34,323 nt of DNA from Brucella tritici. Lineage in GTDB: Bacteria; Pseudomonadota; Alphaproteobacteria; Rhizobiales; Rhizobiaceae. Under the pieces are notes generated by a model, which was not told the DNA's origin, ran no database searches, and saw only the letters and a program-made list of their open reading frames with translations. Positions 16,440 to 26,600 of this stretch are shown piece by piece; position 1 is the stretch's first letter, and each line of letters opens with the position of its first letter. The translations under genes and the position numbers were made by a program. The stretch spans positions 1 through 34,323 of the forward strand of contig NZ_WBWA01000037.1 in NCBI RefSeq assembly GCF_008932295.1, given 5' to 3'.

Positions 16440-16649
16440 TCAGGCGGTTCAGTCATACTGCGCAGCAAGCAGCGCCTTTGTATTCGGTGAAAGGTGCGCT
16501 CAAGCAATCCATAGACATTCTTCAAATTCAGTTCTGGGAATTCCAGGCGGAAGCGAATGGGCAGATAGCCATTCTAGCGCGTTTGATAATCACCACAATT
16601 AATTTGCTACGCCGACCTCATTGAGCGTCGGCGATGACAATTCAGGCCC

Positions 16650-16899
16650 CTCCACATCAAGGCGTCATCAGACCAGGGCTCTTGCTCTACGAAATGCAGC
16701 AGAGATTGATGCTTGGCAGAAACCAGCCCCGGCGATGTTACCGCCGCCAGCGGCTCTACGCTTTCGCGCGCCACTGGGATCATCAACCCAGTACAATAAT
16801 CCTGAAGGGTTCAGCCCTATCAACATACCCGATTACTTCGATCAGCGCCTCCAAAAGCGCCTCGAACACACTTTCTTGTCTATTGTAAGTCTTATCCAT
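16650..16899 (-). pseudogene. IS701-like transposase remnant
   Basis: Minus-strand reading from the ATG at 16899 gives FEALLEALIEVIGYVDRAEP. After a frame change it continues LQDYCTGLMIPVARESVEP, then AAVTSPG, KHQSLLHFVEQ and PWSDDALM. These are the conserved N-terminal blocks of IS701-family transposases. The similarity stops near 16650 and the DDE catalytic core is missing. It is a truncated and frameshifted fossil. No terminal inverted repeats were recognised. Confidence 0.65.
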
Positions 16900-17208
16900 G
16901 TCGACCATCTACGCACGTGGTACATACCGTAGCTGACGTGACGACGTGACGTCCTCTTGCTGCAAGCGATAGGCACACAACGGATGCCGCGGTCAGTTGT
17001 CGCGCACGTAAGCGTTGCCCGCGGGATGTCTCGTAGAGTTTGCGGTAGACTACGGCTTCCGTGCTACGGCTGTTTGGTCTGGACGTGCTTGCCTTCGCAC
17101 TGTTGATCAAGAGTCAATTGCTCTTTAATTCGTTGCAAGTATCGGGATCAAACCTTGGCCCCCAGTCAAGTGCGCCACCGGGCGGTCAGCACCAAGAAAT
17201 CTTCGTTT
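16900..17208. other. Intergenic, no gene seen
   Basis: A tandem GACGTGAC repeat lies near 16936. No frame has both an SD and protein-like composition. The frame at 17061-17252 (+) runs into the EcfG promoter and the SD of the next gene and is unlikely to be real. Confidence 0.4.
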
Positions 17209-17233
17209 GGAACAGTTATAGTTTCGATGCGTT
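17209..17233 (+). promoter_or_regulatory. EcfG-type general-stress promoter
   Basis: GGAAC (17209-17213), a 16-nt spacer, then CGTT (17230-17233): a perfect sigma-EcfG consensus, 31 nt before the start of the Cys-rich copper-binding protein gene. A short inverted repeat, GTTCCTT/AAGGAAC, overlaps the start region. Confidence 0.7.
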
Positions 17234-17264
17234 CCTTAGGAAGGAACAGTAGGGAGGAGGAACG

Positions 17265-17591
17265 ATGAACAATAACGAGATGAAAGCCTGCATTGATGCA
17301 TGTTTAGCTTGTTATCAGACATGCATCGGAATGGCGTCCACACACTGCCTCGAAGAAGGTGGGGAACATGTCGAACCCACACACTTTCGAACCATGCTTA
17401 CTTGCGCCGAAATATGCAGGAGCTGTGCCCATATCATGCTCTTGCGGACGCCTTTGCACCAAGCGGTATGTCGAGCCTGTGCTGAAATATGCGAGGCCTG
17501 CTCCAAGAGCTGCGAGGCACTCGATGGGATGGACGAATGTGTCGCCGCTTGTGATCTATGTGCCGCGACTTGCCGGGAAATGGCCGCTTAA
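17265..17591 (+). CDS. Four-helix-bundle copper-binding protein (Csp/DUF326 type)
   Basis: 108 residues with 17 Cys, most at helical CxxxC or CxxC spacing (C9, C13, C16, C20, C28, C47, C51, C54, C69, C72, C76, C79, C83, C92, C96, C99, C103). This is the pattern of copper storage proteins, whose Cys line the core of a four-helix bundle and bind many Cu(I) ions. No Tat or Sec signal, so it is a cytosolic Csp3-like form. A strong GGAGGAGGAA SD precedes the ATG. The EcfG promoter just upstream suggests induction by general stress rather than only by copper. Confidence 0.9.
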   Translation: MNNNEMKACIDACLACYQTCIGMASTHCLEEGGEHVEPTHFRTMLTCAEICRSCAHIMLLRTPLHQAVCRACAEICEACSKSCEALDGMDECVAACDLCAATCREMAA

Positions 17592-17676
17592 TGGCCAGGC
17601 ATAATATGCAAAAACTCGAACAATTCCTTACTGTTCGTCGTTTCGGTCCGATAATTTAAAAGGAGAATCTTATGGC

Positions 17677-17963
17677 ATGGCACCCCGAAAGCATGCTTTC
17701 CGAACAGATCTACGCACGCGCAGAGAGGTCAGCAGCCTATCTTCCCGCCTGTCAGATCATCTCAGCAATTTATCCAGCGCGACTGATGACGCGCTCGCAT
17801 CAACGAAAGACGCTGTAAATGTTCTCGCCGAAGATGCACGTGAACGTGGCCAACATGTCGTACAATACGCACGAGAAGTCCCAGGCACCGCTCCGCGTGG
17901 GTTTCTGTTGGTCTGGTGGCCTTAATGGCCTACATGCTCATGAAGGGCAGACGCAGCCGTTGA
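17677..17963 (+). pseudogene. Frameshifted small membrane-anchored protein
   Basis: The first frame encodes SSLSSRLSDHLSNL, DDALASTKDAVNVLAEDA and a helical linker to PRGFLLV, then stops at 17925. Shifting frame at about 17908 continues GLVALMAYMLMKGRRSR and stops at 17963. That is a natural C-terminal membrane anchor like that of small DUF883-type stress proteins. The original protein was thus about 95 residues. An AAGGAG SD lies 11 nt before the chosen ATG. Either a recent frameshift or a sequencing error in the G/T run. Confidence 0.5.
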
Positions 17964-18402
17964 CGGTACAATCGGCGGGCAGCCTACCGCAATAGGCCTA
18001 ACCGCCGAAACAGCAGCCGGAGGAGAAACCGCGCTAGGGAAGTTACTCCGGTCGTGAACGAGGCATAGAACGCCCAGTAAAAAGGCCTGCGCACGGCGTT
18101 CCAATTAGTATATGCCTTATTCACCCCGGTGGTGACTTGAATGCGCGTTACCGACAATCAGGCTGTTTCTTATTGTTTGTCAAATATGTCCCCATAAAGC
18201 CTTCAAGAACAGTCAGGACACGACAAACAAGGGCCTTTTTCTGAAATCTCGGCGCCCGGCTAGAATGCCCATCTTGCTCGCCAATTCCACCTAACGTCTG
18301 CCCAAGGGAGCAGCATCTTCAACCCGGTCTAGCAGCGCGCCCAAGGCCGAACTAATGCCTGCTAGAACAGGTATACCCGCTGGCCAGTTGTCATAATTTA
18401 GG
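17964..18402. other. Intergenic between frameshifted gene and integrase
   Basis: No gene supported on either strand. A plus-strand stretch around 17964-18050 reads as a Gly/Ala-rich peptide but has no start, so it could be a decayed neighbour gene. The rest holds no visible tRNA or attachment-like repeat. Confidence 0.4.
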
Positions 18403-19665
18403 CTATTTCGCGTCGTTAGACGTCACGTTCAACAGCCCTTTGATATGCTCGCTGACGTCCTCCGCAGCCGCAAGCAACGCGCTGTCCGGACGATGTATAT
18501 AGCGAGAAGTAACGCCTCTTCCCTTGTGCCCTAACAGTCCAGCTATTGTGCCATCAGAATACCCACACCCCGAAGCAAAAGACGCATACGTATGCCGGAG
18601 AGTATGGCAAGTGACATTATCCAATTCCGCTGTTTGAGATATTCGGGCAGCCTCACGTTTCGTTCCTTGATACGGGCCGTCTCCCCTTGCTCCAGGGAAT
18701 ACCCAGTCTGAACCAGACAGTTTATCGATGTTCGATAAGATTTTCGTTGCTGCGCTACCAATTGCTCTGAGACTTTGCCCCGTCTTCGTGTCCCCGAGAC
18801 GCAAACATCGCTGAGATAAATCGACTTCAGACCATCTCAAAGAAGCAATTTCGTTTAGTCTGCATCCCGTCAACACAAGTAGATGAACGACTGTCAGAGC
18901 ATAACGATGAATTGCTTTTTCATTACAATCGCGTCCGGCAGATAGCACCTTTCCCAGTTGTTTCAGTTCTACTTCTGATAGGAATCTTTGCCGTGGCTGT
19001 CCTCGGTATCTGCGAACTCTGTGAACAGGATTGTCGCGGATCAAGCCTTCATCGACTGCCCATGTCATAATCCCTGACAGCAAATCCGCGACGCGAGCAG
19101 CAGAACCTGCACCCCCAGTTACAATTGCTCTGCCGCGGGTCCCAGTTTTGATACTCGTAGCTGTTTTTCCCACCGTGATATCGTGGATCAGACGCTTGAC
19201 AACTTTAGAATCCACCTCGATCACATGCTTCTTTCCGATAAGTGGCTTAATGTGTCGCTCAATGCGACCCACATCAATCTGAAGCGTCGACTCCTTCTTA
19301 GGTCGGTGAAAGCGAGTTAAAATGGCACCTGCACGGGCAGCTTTCATATAATCGTCGCAGAGTTCCGCGACAGTCAACGGACCTTCAGCAGATCGTTGTT
19401 CGTCTCTCGCGGCCGCCGGGTCGCCACCTGATGCTACCAAGCCTAGAAGGCGTTTTGCCTCGAGACGAGCTGTTTCAACGGTCCATGGTGATCCATACTT
19501 TCCAATAGACATCCATCGCGAACGCCCTCGAACGCTATACTTGAGAATAAACACTCGAGCGACGCGCTGCCGCCTCACCCCAAAACCTGCCACGCTACCC
19601 CTGCCGTCATCCCACAAAATTGTGTCGGGTGTCAGGCCGTCTACGTCGTTTTTCGTAATTGGCAT
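18403..19665 (-). CDS. P4-type tyrosine integrase
   Basis: 420 residues from the ATG at 19665, chosen for TAGGAT upstream; a GTG at 19701 has less support. N-terminal DUF4102-like arm-binding region (LTPDTILWDDGRGSVAGFGVR, then SRWMSIGKYG), central core-binding domain, and C-terminal catalytic domain: Arg in LTGCRLNEIA, Lys in GDTKTGQS, HTLRH box, LLGHKG, and Tyr in TSRYIHR. All catalytic residues are present, so it should be active. Such integrases mobilise genomic islands, usually at tRNA genes, but no tRNA is seen beside it. It could have inserted its element at a site to the right, or be stranded. Confidence 0.9.
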   Translation of the reverse strand: MPITKNDVDGLTPDTILWDDGRGSVAGFGVRRQRVARVFILKYSVRGRSRWMSIGKYGSPWTVETARLEAKRLLGLVASGGDPAAARDEQRSAEGPLTVAELCDDYMKAARAGAILTRFHRPKKESTLQIDVGRIERHIKPLIGKKHVIEVDSKVVKRLIHDITVGKTATSIKTGTRGRAIVTGGAGSAARVADLLSGIMTWAVDEGLIRDNPVHRVRRYRGQPRQRFLSEVELKQLGKVLSAGRDCNEKAIHRYALTVVHLLVLTGCRLNEIASLRWSEVDLSQRCLRLGDTKTGQSLRAIGSAATKILSNIDKLSGSDWVFPGARGDGPYQGTKREAARISQTAELDNVTCHTLRHTYASFASGCGYSDGTIAGLLGHKGRGVTSRYIHRPDSALLAAAEDVSEHIKGLLNVTSNDAK

Positions 19666-19701
19666 ATCAAATCCTAGCAACAGATTAGCAACTTTCAGCA
19701 C

Positions 19702-20101
19702 ATGATTTGAACAGAATATTCGGGAAGATCAAGGATGCGCATAAAATTTTTATTCATTAAATACAGTAAGTTAGTGAAATTCCGGGAAGTATCGGGAAAT
19801 AGCAAGCCGCCGTTGACATCGAAAGGGAGAGTGTGAAGCATCCCTGCGGCAGACACGTCGAGAAGCGAAGCGTCGGTGGTTCGGCTTGGTCGATCTTAAG
19901 GCCGCACCCTTGGCAAAATCTGGCCCGAACGACATCAACAGCACGCCTTCACCTTGCCACCGGCCATGCCGCGTAACTCAATGATTCAGTCCTGATACAC
20001 CTCGGTAAGTGTGCTGGCGCCACCCCGGCAGCAGAGCGGACTGTGAACTGACCGCCCTGCTTTCGAGAATTCATGGAATGGCGATCCTTCCGTCTTGTAC
20101 C
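19702..20101. repeat. Intergenic with three CGGGAA(G/A) repeats upstream of integrase
   Basis: CGGGAAG occurs at 19721-19727 and 19783-19789, and CGGGAAA at 19793-19799, in the AT-rich leader of the integrase gene. Repeats in this position could be integrase arm sites or an operator. The rest of the gap shows no gene. Confidence 0.35.
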
Positions 20102-20425
20102 TTAATTGACGGTATTTTTGGTTTTGGTCTGGTTAGCCAGCATCTCGATCTGGGCGGTGACTTTCTGGAGGTTCTCATTAAGGAAGTCCTGCTCACGCTG
20201 GCGCAGCCATTGGTCAAGTTCCGGTTTCGTCGCCTGTGACGGTGCATTGGCAGCATTCATCAGGAGCATCGGGAATGTTTCCGTCAGGAACCTGTCCTTT
20301 ACCCCACCCTTCTTGTCATCCATGGTGCAGATAAGAGCGATGGCAGTGGTCGCGATGGCTTCGGTTGCCTGCAAACGCGCGGCAAGATTCAGGATCAACT
20401 GGTGGAGATGTTCGATGTCGTTCAT
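20102..20425 (-). CDS. Small helical protein of unknown function
   Basis: 107 residues, no signal peptide. Almost entirely predicted helix: heptad-like hydrophobics at residues 5-35 (LHQLILNLAARL, then an Ala/Thr/Ile-rich stretch) and a charged amphipathic segment in the C-terminal half (LDQWLRQREQDFLNENLQKVTAQIEML). AGGAC lies upstream of the ATG. A coiled-coil oligomer is plausible. Family not recognised. It sits between the integrase and the autotransporter on the same strand. Confidence 0.55.
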   Translation of the reverse strand: MNDIEHLHQLILNLAARLQATEAIATTAIALICTMDDKKGGVKDRFLTETFPMLLMNAANAPSQATKPELDQWLRQREQDFLNENLQKVTAQIEMLANQTKTKNTVN

Positions 20426-20626
20426 TTTTAGTCCTATGGAACGATTGGTTAAGGGTTAACGGTTTGAAGGGGTAGGTCGTTTTATCTGAACGCGATCATA
20501 CATTGCGTACTGTTGCTGCTCGACGGCGCGGTGCGCTGGCAATGTCCAGCCAGGCAAACGGATTGTGGAATTGCCACGCAAGGACAGACTGACTTCTGCC
20601 TGTTCCTTCCCCTCTTTTACGGAGAG

Positions 20627-20650
20627 AGACCCCGGCATCAGCCGAGGTCT
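20627..20650 (-). terminator. Hairpin downstream of autotransporter
   Basis: AGACC-CGGC (20627-20636) pairs with GCCG-GGTCT (20641-20650) around a 4-nt loop, with one mismatch, 28 nt past the minus-strand stop. Only a short pyrimidine run follows. Plausible terminator. Confidence 0.5.
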
Positions 20651-20677
20651 CGGGTCTTGGGAGACTTCCTTTGTGCT

Positions 20678-23600
20678 CTACCACTTGACCTTGAAGCCCA
20701 CAGTGCCCTTGAGCGCATAGCTGTTGGCGAAATGGTTGAGCGAGGTATTGATGGAGCCCTCACCATAGACGGCATACTTCTGATCCTCCCAGGCATAGCT
20801 ACCACCGGCACCGATGCCAGCCCAGGTCTTGTCAGTATCCGTGTCGATATCGACGCCAGCCACATTGATGCGCATACCACCGAGGAAGGACTGGTAGAGA
20901 TTGGCGACACCATAGACACTCGTGTTGACCATGCGGCCATCCTCACCTGTCCAGTCGCTGCGGTAGCTAGCAGCAAGGCCAAGGCGTGCCGTCAGGCTGT
21001 TGGCATTGTCGAGGCCGACCCGGTTGCCCATGACGTCCTGGAACGCATCCGCATCCAGCGACGACCACATGAGCTGTGCCTGCGGGGTCAGCGACCAATG
21101 ATCGTCGATGGCGACACGCTGGCCGGCTTCCACGCTCATCGCGTAGCCGAAGGCTTTTGCGCCGCTGGCCAGAGACGAGTTCATATCGTCGGAAGACAGG
21201 TCATTGTCGAACCAGGTAAGCTGGCCCTGCATGTCGACATAGAAGCCATTGTTGCCATACCAGGTTGCCGTCGCACCAAGGCTCCAGGCACGCGTATCGG
21301 TGTAGCCGTCGCCGAAGAACGAGCTGGAACTGCCATGCGCCGTACCATACTGCCCGGTGATGCCGGCAACCAGTTTTCCGTTGTCATCCTCATAGAATTG
21401 GCCGTCGACACCTGCCTGCATGATGAAAGTGTTGATGTCCTGCTTCACGCCGGTGACGCTTTGCGGCTCAAGGCGGTTATATGCCCCTTCGATACGCGCC
21501 CAGATGCCATTTCCGTCGACCATGGCGCCATTGGTCTGGCCATCGCCATTCTCGCCCGTCCAGTAGCGGTTGCCCACACGTTCCTGCAGCGTGGGCAGCT
21601 TGTTCAGGGCCTGCATGTTCTCGCCATAGCCCTGATAGACCGGAACGCCAGCACCATAACGCGGACCGGTAGGCTTGTTTGGATCAACCGGATCTGGATC
21701 GCCATAACGGCTCACGAGATACCAGTTACCATCTTTATTTCCGCTGCCTGATCCTTGCTGCAGCGTATAAGCGTAAGCACCAGCCCAGATAGCCTTCTTG
21801 TTATCCTTTGTGGTGTAGTCGCTGACGAGTGAGAAGGTGCCGTTCGACTGACCGGCAACGTCGACAACTTCGATACCGTTGACCGTCTGGCCGCCAATGC
21901 CTCCACGATTAACCACTTGCAGATTAGTGGTACCGGATGTATCCCCGCCAACCTTCAGCCGGTCGGTCCTGGAATTGTCATCGCCAAGCACCGTGTTGAT
22001 GACCAAGGTGCCATTGCTGCCAGTATAATTGCCAGCCACCGTCAAAGTGGTTCCGGCTGTCAAATCACTCAGATTAACTGTACCACCATTGTCGAGGGAG
22101 GACACGGTCGTGTCATACCCCCCAAGATCAAGCGTGCCGTTACGAGCCGTCGTATAGGCAGATGCGGAACTGAATGCATCCTGGCTTCCCTGTATCAGGG
22201 TCCCCTGATTGACAAGCGTTGCACCCGTATACTGGTTGGAACCAGCCAGCGTCAGGTCAGCCGCACCGGATTTGGTGAAGTCGCCTGTGCCGGATAGCAC
22301 GCCGCCATAAGTGGAGTCGGCAGTTTCATTGACAGTGAAGGTTCCCGAACCGATATTGATTGCTCCGGTTCCCGCAAGGCCACCAACTGTATTGCTGGTA
22401 TTTCCGAGATCGACTCTGCCATTATTTCCGACGGTCAGCAGTCCGGATCCAAGAGCATTGTTACTGCCCGCTTTCACAGTGCCACTGTTGACCGTGAGCC
22501 CACCACTAAAGCTGTTGCCTCCACTCAACGTAAGCGTTGTATTTGCGCCGTCCTGAGTAACCTTGCCGCCGCCTGTAATATTTCCGGCGAATGTGTAATC
22601 GCTTCCCTGTTTGAAGGACAATGTGCCCTGTCCATCAACATTATTCGCAATTATCACGTCACCCTCTATGTCGCCCGAATTGGTTCCATCACCCAGCTGG
22701 AGTATACCGTTACTGACGGTCGTTCCGCCCGTATAGGTGTTCTGTCCGGTAAGAACTAGTTTGCCGAGCTCAGTTTTATTAAGACCTTGATTACCGGTAA
22801 GTTCAGATCCGATGGTTGCTGTCGTTGCGGCGCCATCGACAGTTCCATCACCAACCGCGATGATAGGCGCTCCCGTTGTGCTGGTAAGATTGAGAGAGTC
22901 ACCATTGATTACATAACCATCGACAACGAAGCGCATGCCAGCTGTATTAATCTGCCCAGCCGTGTCGTCGACGGTGACGTTACCTTTCTTGCCACCGAAG
23001 AACGCGAATGAGCCATCATCGAAAGGCGCGAGCACACTAGCCTGATCGTCTGACCAGTTTGCGGCGGTCGCGGCCCACGTACCATCACCTCCTACGATCT
23101 GATGATTACCGATATCGGCCAGCGTTCCTTCTCCATTCCAGAACTGAACTTTTGCGCCAGAAGTATTCACGATATAAACAGAACCAGTATAAGCGGTCAC
23201 AACCGACATACGGTCCTTCGTCGCCTGCCCACCCGGCACGTCACCAAACGAAAGGCCGTTATCCGTCAGGGTGCCATCATAGGTGAAAAGCTTATAAGTT
23301 CCTCTACCAAACCCGCCAGTATCACCTACATTGAGCGTACCATCCATCGTCAGATTACCATCCACATGGAAAGCAGCTTGCTGGGACACACTGCCCCACT
23401 GGACGTTAGTCGTGCTATTGGCGGCAAGGGTCAGATTCCCTCCGATAGTCAGCGTCTGCCCGCCCTGCCCCCTGAGCGTTCCGCTTCCCACATTCACATC
23501 GCCGTCGATCTTGCCAGCCCCACCAACAGCGGCCGTAGTGCTAGCGAGATTCACACTGCCCCCCAGTTCGCTATTGACCTGAAGATAGCCGTCGTTGATC

Positions 23601-26600
23601 GACGCAGTTCCAGTGGCCGTACTTGCATTGCCGTTGATAATCAGTTTACCACTTCCGAGCTTCGACCAGTCAGTGGTTCCGGTCATATTGCCAGCCAATG
23701 TCAGGTCGGCATCGTTCTGGAATGTCGCTCCGGCATCGCCGACAACCACATCACGGTCCATCGTGAACTGCGCGGTATTCTGCAACGTGCCATTCTTGAT
23801 TGTCAGCGAACCGCTTGCATTACCCATATTGGCGTCAGCAGAAACCGCCAGCGTTCCGCTGTTGATTGTGGTGCCACCGCCATAGGTGTTGGTGCCTTTC
23901 AATGTCAGCGTGTCACTGCCGGACTGTTCAACGTTACCAAAACCGCTGATCGTTCCCGAAAAATTCGGATTACTCGACATGTCGAAGACAAGCGTACCTT
24001 TGTTGCTTGCATCCCCGCCGGTATTGACATTGCCCAGGATTTTTCCGGTTGTCCCGCCATTACCAAGCTGGAGCATACCGCCAGCTATTGTTGTATCGCC
24101 AACATAAGTGTTGTCCTTGGCCAGAATTAGTGTTCCAGCCCCGCCCTTCGTCAGACCACCAGCACCTGAAATTCCGCTGTTGATAGTCGTGTCATTGGTC
24201 GTATCATCGGTTTCGATCGTACCGTTACCTGCGCCGAGAGCAATGGCGCGGGTACTGGAAAAGCCCTGGTTATACTTGAGCGTTCCGCCATCAATAGCAA
24301 CCTGACCGTTGATATTGCCGAGGTTGTTTTCAGCGCTGATCGAAAGTGTTCCGGCTGTGATCGATGTGCCCCCACTATAGCTGTTGTTTGCAGTGAGGAT
24401 CGTTTCTCCGGTACCCTTCTGCGCAAACTGGCCTGCCCCAGAGATCACGCCACCAAAGCTGAATGTGCCTGTCTTGTTGACTGCGAATGTTGCTTTCTCC
24501 GGTCCATCAGCATCGACGGAAACACCCTCGGTCTCGATTATAGTGCCACCGTCACCCAGTTCCAGCGTGCCGTTCAAAACGTCAGTTCCGCCAGTATAGG
24601 TATTGGCACCTGTCAACACGAGAGTACCATAATCGGTTTTCTGCAGGCCTTCTGTGCCACCTATCGGCGCCGCGATTGTAGCTGTCATAGCCCGACCATC
24701 TTCGGTTGCATCTCCCACACGGATGATGGGCCTGTCAGTCGATGGCGTATTAGGATCATGAGCGAGCGTGATGGAATTGGTGCCCGTCAAACTATATCCA
24801 TCCGTTTGAAACGCCATACCCGATGCCTGGATACCCGTATCAACGGCTACTGTTCCTACCGGGGCATTAAAGATGGCAAACTCATAGTTCTTCCACGCGC
24901 CTGCAACGCCCGGATTATTTTCATCGTGCCAGTTCAAGCCAGTCTGGTTCCAGCTCCCATCACCACCTTGCCAAATGTTCAGGCGAGCACCAGCAGTATT
25001 CATAATATTTATCTGCTTGTTATCATCATCGTAAACAATATAAGCATCCGATGATTGACCGTCCGGAACAGTGCCTATAATCAAACCAGAGCCGGTATTG
25101 CTATATGTATTCTGATAATCGAACAGGCGATAAGAACCGGGGCCGAAGCCACCGAAACTCGTAATATTGACGGTACTGCCTTGCAAGGCAAGCGTACCTT
25201 GAACATTAAACAGACCATTACCGTCGGGGTTACGGGTTCCATAGGCCACATCGATCGTGCTGCCTGCCTGCATGGTCAGACCACCGAGGAAAGTTAATGT
25301 CGTACCATCCTGCCCCTTCAGTGTTCCCGCTATTGTAGTATCACCACCGATCGTGCCGCCACCAGCAAGCGTTCCATTGGTCGTTACAGTCATTGTTGAT
25401 GCCGCACTGCCAAGAGTGCCATTCACATAGAGACTTCCTGCCGTGACATTCGTTGTTCCTTCGAAAGCACTGCTGTCGCCTGTAAATGTTGCAGAGCCAG
25501 CCCCATTCTGATTAAGAACGCCGTTGCCACTTAGAACATTATTAAAATCAATGTTGGTGTTAGCAAATGCATTGAAAGCGAATGTACCGTCGTTCACCAC
25601 GTTGCTTTTGAAAGAACCATTCGTGGTCCCATCACCAATCTGCAAGGTTCCGCCCTCAGCAATGGTCGTACCTCCGTCGAGGTTTACAGAACCCGTCAGA
25701 ACTGTCGTGCCAACACCGGATTGTTCCAGTTTTCCGCTTCCAGCGATATCCCCTCCATAGGTCAGCGTATCGCGGCTGAAGACCAGAATACCGTTATTCT
25801 CGATGTTGCCGGTAATGCTCCCTGTCAAACCGTCACTGCCACCAATTTGCAGCGCCCCCTGCTCAATAGAAGTTCCGCCGCTATATGTATTATCACCGGA
25901 AAGTACTAGCTGACCTTCACCGATTTTCGTCAACTTGCCGGCACCAGTAATACTGCCCGACATCTCCGCAATGTTCAGCATGGAGTCGATTGTGCCGCCC
26001 CCGGCTTGAAGTACAACGCTTCGAGTGGAATTGAAGTCACTGCCAGCAACCTGAAGCTCGCCGCCATTGAAGGAGAGGGTGCCTGATGTATCGCCCAAAT
26101 TTTGATCGCTATCGACCCGCAACACACCATTATTTATGGACGTATCGCCCTTATATGTATTAACGCCCTCAAGTACGAGCGTACCTTCGCCCGCTTTGGT
26201 GAGACCGCCATTGCCACCGACCACCTGACTGATCGTTGACGTTCCATCATCGGTCTGGATCGTTGCTTCCCCGTTAAGCGTGAAGGCGCGATCCATGCTG
26301 ATGTCATTTGTCAACTCAAGCGTAGTACCGTCAGCCATCGTGACAGCGCCGTTTGCCGCACCAAGATTGGAGTCGGCTTCAATCTGCAGAATGCCACCGT
26401 TGATCACCGTGCCGCCATTGTAACTGTTCGCTCCAGAAAGGGAGAGCTTACCAGTACCTATCTTGGTCAGCGCGCCAGTTCCGGATACCACATCAGCAAG
26501 CGTGTTGTTGTTTGCTCCAGTGTCAATGGTCCCTCCGCCATTCAGTTCAATGGCATGGTTGAGCGCAAAGGAATTATTTAATCTCAGGGTCGCGTTGTTG

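Noticed and set aside
16621..16932. 103-residue plus-strand frame
   Set aside because: The opposite strand encodes recognisable IS701 transposase blocks, so this is its shadow.
17061..17252. 63-residue plus-strand frame before the copper protein
   Set aside because: It runs through the EcfG promoter up to the SD of the next gene and has no SD of its own.
20513..21751. 412-residue plus-strand open frame
   Set aside because: Exactly antisense to the autotransporter barrel, with no family motif; open frames opposite this repetitive gene are a composition effect.
23102..24130. 342-residue plus-strand open frame, and similar ones to 33 kb
   Set aside because: Antisense to PATR repeats; the peptides mirror the repeat pattern and lack SDs.
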